Below are positions 30,303 through 34,524 of a DNA stretch of 34,524 nucleotides, piece after piece. A model generated the notes under the pieces. It worked only from the letters and a program-made list of their open reading frames with translations, was not told the DNA's origin and did no database searches. Both the position numbers and the translations under genes were made by a program. The stretch is from UBA1163 sp049513055. GTDB taxonomy: Bacteria; Desulfobacterota; BSN033; UBA1163. Location: the NCBI GenBank assembly GCA_049513055.1, contig JBEKWN010000054.1, positions 1 to 34,524 of the forward strand, written 5' to 3'. Positions within the stretch are counted from its first letter, which is position 1, and each line of letters opens with the position of its first letter.

Positions 30303-31754
30303 GTGACCGAAGAAAAAATCAAGATTCAGAAGATAGATGATTACCGGTGGAGAATTCCTCGAGAAGGAAAGATGAGGACCGATGGAATCGTTTATTCCGA
30401 TGAGCGAATGTTCACCGATATTCGAAAGGACCAAAGTCTGGTCCAGGTCGCCAATGTCGCATGGCTTCCAGGCATTGTGGGCCATTCTTTGGCGATGCCG
30501 GATATCCATTGGGGTTATGGTTTTCCCATCGGGGGAGTGGCAGGCTTCGATATGGAAGAAGGAATCGTCTCCCCTGGAGGAGTGGGTTACGATATCAACT
30601 GAGGTGTCCGATTGATGCGCTCAGGTCTGAGCCGCACGGATATCCAAGGAAGAATAAGAGAGTTAGTAGAAGCCCTCTTCGTCAACATCCCTTCAGGTGT
30701 AGGGTCCCACCGGAAAGACCTCAAGCTGAGCCGAGAGGAGGAACGGCGAGTTTTAAAAAAGGGGGCTAAGTGGGCTGTTGAAAAAGGTTTTGGTTCAGCA
30801 GAAGATCTTGATCACATTGAGGAACAGGGATGCATCGAGGGAGCTGATCCAGACCGGGTCTCTGAAAGGGCAATAGAAAGGGGCAGGGCCCAGTTGGGAA
30901 CATTGGGCTCCGGAAATCATTTTGTTGAAGTGGGATATGTGGCTGAGGTCTTCGATGAGGCCGTCGCTCGAGCGTTGGGCCTATGGAAGGATCAGGCCAC
31001 CATTATCGTCCATACCGGTTCAAGAGGTTTAGGCCACCAGGTTTGTGATGATTACATCCGTGTCATGCTGGATGCCGCCAGGAAATATCAAATCGAACTT
31101 CCAGACCCCCAACTCTGTTGTGCCCCCGTTTCTTCGCCAGAAGGGAAACGATATCTCGAGGGAATGGCCTGTGCAGCCAATTTTGCCTTCACCAATCGGC
31201 AGATGATCACCCATTGGGTGAGGGAGACCTTTGAACAAGTTTTTCGAAAGGGTCCGAGAGATTTGAAGTTGGATTTGGTCTATGATGTCTGCCACAATAT
31301 TGCAAAGATTGAAACCCATACGGTGAATGGAAAGAAAAAAAAGCTCTGTGTCCACAGAAAAGGAGCGACGAGAGCCTTCCCTCCAAACCATCCAGATATT
31401 CCATCGGATTACCAATCCATCGGCCAACCCGTCCTCATCCCAGGGGATATGGGTAGATGCTCCTATGTATTGGTGGGGACAGAAAGAGCCATGGAAGAGA
31501 CCTTTGGGAGTACTTGCCATGGAGCAGGCCGGGTGATGAGCCGGCATCAAGCCATTAAAGCAGCAAAGGGGAGGGCGATTGTAAGGGAATTGGAAGATAA
31601 AGGCATTATCGTAAAAGGTGCAAGCCAAGGAACCATTGTGGAAGAGATGCCTGATGCTTATAAAGATATCAATGCTGTCGTGAATGTGGTCCATCATGCT
31701 GGCATCAGCCGAAAAGTCGCGAAGCTTGTGCCCATGGGAGTGATTAAAGGATAG
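30303..31754 (+). CDS. rtcB: RtcB RNA ligase with selenocysteine at the metal-binding cysteine (UGA at 30600)
   Basis: RtcB joins RNA 2',3'-cyclic phosphate or 3'-phosphate ends to 5'-OH ends using GTP and manganese. Read through the in-frame UGA (30600-30602, codon 100) this is a full-length 483-residue RtcB. The first part has LAMPDIHWGYGFPIGGVAG and GGVGYDIN. The UGA comes next, then GVRLMRSGL. In known RtcBs the motif is GYDINCGVR, and that Cys (Cys98 in Pyrococcus) bridges the two active-site manganese ions. Other key residues remain: GSGNHFVEV, IIVHTGSRGLGH, DVCHN, and the GMP-accepting His region VVHHAGISRK (H464/H465). GTG start with GGAGGT 8 nt upstream. A SECIS-like hairpin follows the UGA. 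Without readthrough two useless halves result, neither holding an active site. Archease precedes it. Confidence 0.9.
30616..30636 (+). promoter_or_regulatory. Bacterial SECIS-like hairpin in rtcB
   Basis: TGC-GCTCA (30616-30623) pairs with TGAGC-c-GCA (30628-30636, one bulged C at 30633) around the loop GGTC. This is closely like the GGUC-containing loop of the E. coli fdhF SECIS. The loop starts 21 nt after the UGA, within the known spacing for SelB. Confidence 0.8.
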
Positions 31755-31844
31755 AAAGCAGAAGGCAGAAAGCAGTGAGGAGTTAAGAGTTATGAGTTTA
31801 AAGTTACGGACACGGAGGACAGACACGAGACACGTTATTCTAAG

Positions 31845-32876
31845 ATGAAAATTCTTGCCATAGACATAGGAGTGGGCACCCAGGATATTCTCCTTTTCGA
31901 TTCGCAAAAAAAGATTGAAAATTGCATCAGTCTCGTCCTCCCCACGCCATCCAAATTTTTTGCGGAAAAACTAAAGACAATCGAAAGCCATGTCTATATC
32001 CGTGGCGATACGATCGGAGGAGGATCCCTTGGCAGGGCAATCCTTCATCACATTCAAAAGGGACATCGGGTAGTGATGGAAGAGTCTGCCGCTTTTTCCA
32101 TTCGCAATGATCTGGATGAGGTCAGGTCAATGGGGATTGGGGTGGGGGAAAAGCCTGAAATTGATCATTTCCAGGAGTTGGAGATCCGAGAAGTCAATCT
32201 GCCCCTACTCGAAAAATTTCTTTCAAATTTCGGAGAGGACCTTAAGGTTGATGTTATTGCCATTGCCGTTCAGGATCATGGGGTTTCTCCCAAAGGGGTT
32301 TCAGACCGGGCCTTCCGATTTGAGAATATGGAGAGGATGCTCCGAAAAGATAACCGATCTGACATATTTCATTTTTTAGAAGATTCGATTCCAGACTATT
32401 ACCTTCGGATGAGGTCGGCAGTTGCCGCAGTGAAAAGAACTTCCTCAGTTCCAGTGCTGGTGATGGATACCTGCTTCTCTGCTATTTTGGGATGTCTTGA
32501 CGAAGTCACCGGCCCTTCTTTGATCGTTAATGTGGGGAATGGACACACTATTGCCGCTTTGCTGTTGGAGAGAAAGATTGAAGCCCTCTATGAACATCAC
32601 ACCCATGAGTTGACTCCCAAAAAATTGGAAAGTGATTTGAGGCTCCTCATTCGAGGTGAGTTGAGTGGGAAAAAAGTTTTTGAGGAAAATGGGCATGGTG
32701 CCATCACCCTGAAACCTTTCCATGAAGAAGTATCGGTAGTCGTGACCGGTCCCAACCGTGATCTTTTTAAGGGAACTTCATTTAAATTCATTTATGCCGC
32801 CCCTGGTGGAAATACCATGATGACGGGACCCATGGGATTGGTGAGGGCAGCGCAATTTCGATTTGGGATGAAATAG
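31845..32876 (+). CDS. DUF1786 protein
   Basis: This 343-residue protein of the DUF1786 family is sometimes labelled pyruvate formate-lyase activating protein without evidence. It opens MKILAIDIGVGTQDILLFD, like the actin/hexokinase-type ATPase fold phosphate-1 loop. It also has a GDTIGGGSLGRAI motif, VQDHGVSP, a central VMDTCFSAI and SLIVNVGNGHTIAA, a second phosphate-type loop. No radical SAM cysteines are seen, so the activase label is wrong. Function is unknown. The 90 bp before it are simple repeats with no promoter I can name. Confidence 0.8.
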   Translation: MKILAIDIGVGTQDILLFDSQKKIENCISLVLPTPSKFFAEKLKTIESHVYIRGDTIGGGSLGRAILHHIQKGHRVVMEESAAFSIRNDLDEVRSMGIGVGEKPEIDHFQELEIREVNLPLLEKFLSNFGEDLKVDVIAIAVQDHGVSPKGVSDRAFRFENMERMLRKDNRSDIFHFLEDSIPDYYLRMRSAVAAVKRTSSVPVLVMDTCFSAILGCLDEVTGPSLIVNVGNGHTIAALLLERKIEALYEHHTHELTPKKLESDLRLLIRGELSGKKVFEENGHGAITLKPFHEEVSVVVTGPNRDLFKGTSFKFIYAAPGGNTMMTGPMGLVRAAQFRFGMK

Positions 32877-32977
32877 CATAGAGCAGAGTGCATAGGGCAT
32901 GGCGTTAAAAATTTCTTACAATTTACACTTTACGCCTTACAATGTAATTCTCACTCAATCAAGTCAAGGAGGGTAAG

Positions 32978-33484
32978 ATGGAAACTATCCATTATTCTTC
33001 TTTTAATTCACCCTTTTTAAAAAAGGTCTTTGTTGCCTCTACAGAGGGAGGGGTCTGTATGGTGGACTTTCTGAAATCAGAGGAAGTCTTTTTGAGAAGA
33101 TTGAAAGAAAAATTTCCCGGAAAGATCATTAGGGATGATCGAAAGAATAGGAATATCTTGAATCAACTTAAAAAGTATTTGAAAGGTGAACTTCAACGTT
33201 TTGATTGTAAGTTGGATTTCAAGGGAACTCCATTCCAGAAAAAAGTTTGGTCAGCATTGGCAAAAATTCCCTACGGCCAGACACGGTCCTACAAGGAAAT
33301 TGCACGGGCGATTGGCCATCCGAAAGCCTTCCGGGCCGTTGGGAACGCCAATGGTCAGAATTCCATTCCATTGATCATCCCCTGCCACAGAGTGATTGAG
33401 AACAATGGTGGACTTGGCGGATTTGGACACGGAGTTAAAGTAAAAAAACAGTTATTAGATTTCGAAAAGGCCCATGTATTTTGA
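32978..33484 (+). CDS. ogt: Methylated-DNA--protein-cysteine methyltransferase
   Basis: This 168-residue suicide repair protein transfers the methyl group from O6-methylguanine to its own cysteine. The active site is intact as IPCHRVI. KIPYGQTRSYKEIARAIGHPKAFRAVG is the DNA-binding helix-turn-helix region with the conserved arginine finger, and the NGGLGGFGHG loop follows. Length fits. AGGAGGG precedes the ATG. It overlaps the CheR-like gene by 11 bp. Confidence 0.95.
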   Translation: METIHYSSFNSPFLKKVFVASTEGGVCMVDFLKSEEVFLRRLKEKFPGKIIRDDRKNRNILNQLKKYLKGELQRFDCKLDFKGTPFQKKVWSALAKIPYGQTRSYKEIARAIGHPKAFRAVGNANGQNSIPLIIPCHRVIENNGGLGGFGHGVKVKKQLLDFEKAHVF

Positions 33485-34280
33485 GCAATTCATCAAAGAA
33501 GTTGCTCCGCTCCTCGATCTTCAATGGCGACGGTTCAAAAGGGGAGGGATCAAACGAAAAGTTGAACGTCGGCTCACCGAAATTGGCCTCTCTAATTTTG
33601 AAGACTACCTGTTAAAAATTAGGAGGAATTCTGAAGAACAGAGTCACCTTTCCAAAATCCTCACTGTTACCATTTCAAGGTTTTACAGGGACAAGGAAGT
33701 TTTTGACCTCCTCGAGCATTCCATCATCCCTGCGATCCTTAAAAATAAAAAAGGGAAGGATGAATTTAAAATCTGGTCGATTGGCTGCGCCAATGGTGAA
33801 GAACCTTATAGCCTATCAATACTATGGAGGGAGAAATTCGAAAAAATTTTCCCCCAAATCCGTCTTACAATCTTAGCTACAGATATTAATGAGAGCCTTC
33901 TTGAAAGGGCAAAGGAGGGGAGATATAAAAAAAGCAGTTTAAAAGAGGTCCTGGAGGAAATCCTCCGAAGATTTTTTAAGATTGAAAATGGATTTTATAT
34001 TCTCGATCGATCCATTCGAGAAAGCGTGGAATTTAAGAAGCATGACATCGTGCATGGAGAACTATTTTCTGGAATGGACATCATCTTCTGTCGAAATTTA
34101 GCGTTCACCTACTTTTCAAAAGAATGCCAGATGGGTGTGTTAAAAAAGATAGCGGCCAGTTTAAAAGAGGATGGGTATCTAATTATTGGAAAAGATGAAT
34201 CCCTTCCCCTTGCATACCCCACACTTTTTGTTCCTATTTTTCCAACCGAGAAGATATATCAGAAATTCAATCCAAAATAG
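33474..34280 (+). CDS. CheR-family protein-glutamate methyltransferase
   Basis: This 268-residue protein has a CheR N-terminal helical domain (about residues 1-75: KRKVERRLTEIGLSNFEDYL, then TVTISRFYRD) and a SAM-binding domain (WSIGCANGEEPYSLSI, LATDINESLLERAKEGRY, DIIFCRNLAFTYF). Family members methylate glutamates on chemoreceptors. FYRD and the CRN...F motif are kept, though the usual FFR is FYR and N-V becomes N-L. No chemoreceptor or other che gene is in the window, so the target is unknown. Confidence 0.9.
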   Translation: MYFEQFIKEVAPLLDLQWRRFKRGGIKRKVERRLTEIGLSNFEDYLLKIRRNSEEQSHLSKILTVTISRFYRDKEVFDLLEHSIIPAILKNKKGKDEFKIWSIGCANGEEPYSLSILWREKFEKIFPQIRLTILATDINESLLERAKEGRYKKSSLKEVLEEILRRFFKIENGFYILDRSIRESVEFKKHDIVHGELFSGMDIIFCRNLAFTYFSKECQMGVLKKIAASLKEDGYLIIGKDESLPLAYPTLFVPIFPTEKIYQKFNPK

Positions 34281-34524
34281 ACCAGTTAGATTTAATAATT
34301 TGATTCGATCTTAAAAGGGAGGGTATAGTTAACTCTGTTACACCTACAAAGTGTGGTGATTAGTCAACGCTAAGGGTTGATGATTTCCGTTAGAAAGAGA
34401 GTATAACGAGCCTGTAGAAAAAGTCACTTTTTTAAAAACCGCTTCTTCTGCTGGGTCAAAGATAGGAAGTTATTTTCTGCCATCGAAAGTTTTTGCAATC
34501 CTTGGTGCAATGTTCCTATTTCCA
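34281..34524. other. Right-edge stretch without a supported gene
   Basis: These 244 bp hold a small hairpin (TCAAC/GTTGA at 34357-34373) and an AT-rich segment. The right end, read on the minus strand, begins like coding sequence that crosses the border, but there is no long frame to support it. I call nothing here. Confidence 0.4.

Noticed and set aside
30612..31754. rtcB second half as a separate gene with a TTG start
   Set aside because: It would lack the first metal-binding motif and the DINxG region, has no ribosome site, and is in frame with the first part across a single UGA at the conserved Cys position.
31029..31907. 292-residue reading frame opposite rtcB
   Set aside because: It is the antisense shadow of rtcB, with no family motif and composition driven by the sense codons.
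31845..32876. Pyruvate formate-lyase activating enzyme
   Set aside because: The family is sometimes so labelled, but no CX3CX2C radical SAM motif exists in the protein.
1..34524. Genome-wide reassignment of TGA to an amino acid
   Set aside because: Many complete genes here end at TGA at the expected length (for example the ligase at 14815, trpS at 18376 and mutY at 10391). Only two internal TGAs occur, both at conserved Cys positions with hairpins.
34400..34524. End of an insertion sequence at the right border
   Set aside because: The AT-rich segment after GAGCCTGTAG looks like an IS end, but there is no transposase frame or second inverted end in the window.

Overview
This 34.5 kb window looks like chromosome from a mesophilic, Gram-negative-type, anaerobic or microaerophilic bacterium, most plausibly Desulfobacterota (old Deltaproteobacteria) or a nearby uncultured lineage. 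The evidence is several lipoproteins, a DUF4124 protein, rubrerythrin and ferritin-like proteins, a UbiE/MenG quinone methyltransferase, an iron-sulfur flavoprotein, radical-SAM lipoate assembly, and in-frame UGA codons that look like selenocysteine. The taxonomic guess is inference. Genes are dense and on both strands. Gaps are short and often filled by inverted repeats. I see no rRNA, tRNA, CRISPR array, phage or complete insertion sequence.

Layout: (1) 1-8.0 kb: a metallo-beta-lactamase tail, a PadR regulator with its downstream membrane/SCP2/iron-sulfur-flavoprotein fusion, a nitronate monooxygenase-like protein, a YkgJ-type cysteine-cluster protein, a zinc-ribbon/Yip1 membrane protein and a DUF362 protein. 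(2) 8.1-11.4 kb: RNase R convergent with MutY. (3) 11.6-16.4 kb, minus strand: an overlapping operon of a lipoate-protein ligase fused to DUF116, a LipT-like flavoprotein and two radical-SAM proteins, matching the LipS1/LipS2 lipoate pathway. (4) 16.5-17.0 kb: a C_GCAxxG_C_C family protein whose first conserved Cys is encoded by UGA, followed by a SECIS-like hairpin. (5) 17.1-23.7 kb: trpS, a ChaN-PDZ lipoprotein, a lytic transglycosylase, a response regulator-histidine kinase and small envelope proteins. (6) 23.8-27.3 kb: rimI carrying an in-frame repeat insertion, ubiE/menG, rubrerythrin, a DUF4124/aspartic-protease protein and an XRE-cupin regulator. (7) 27.6-31.8 kb: a mostly overlapping set of a DUF2007-like protein, a ferritin-like protein, an FlK-like thioesterase, DUF2953, GerW/YtfJ, archease and RtcB. 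RtcB is interrupted by UGA exactly at its metal-binding active-site cysteine, again followed by a SECIS-like hairpin. (8) 31.8-34.3 kb: a DUF1786 protein, Ogt and CheR.

The strongest observations are the two candidate selenoproteins, especially a selenocysteine RtcB RNA ligase next to its activator archease. Each is an apparently split gene that becomes whole if UGA is read as Sec. Next is a structured 113-139 bp repeat present in three copies in the same orientation. One copy lies inside rimI and encodes about 38 extra residues. The lipoate operon and the SCP2-flavoprotein-SCP2 membrane fusion are also worth attention.
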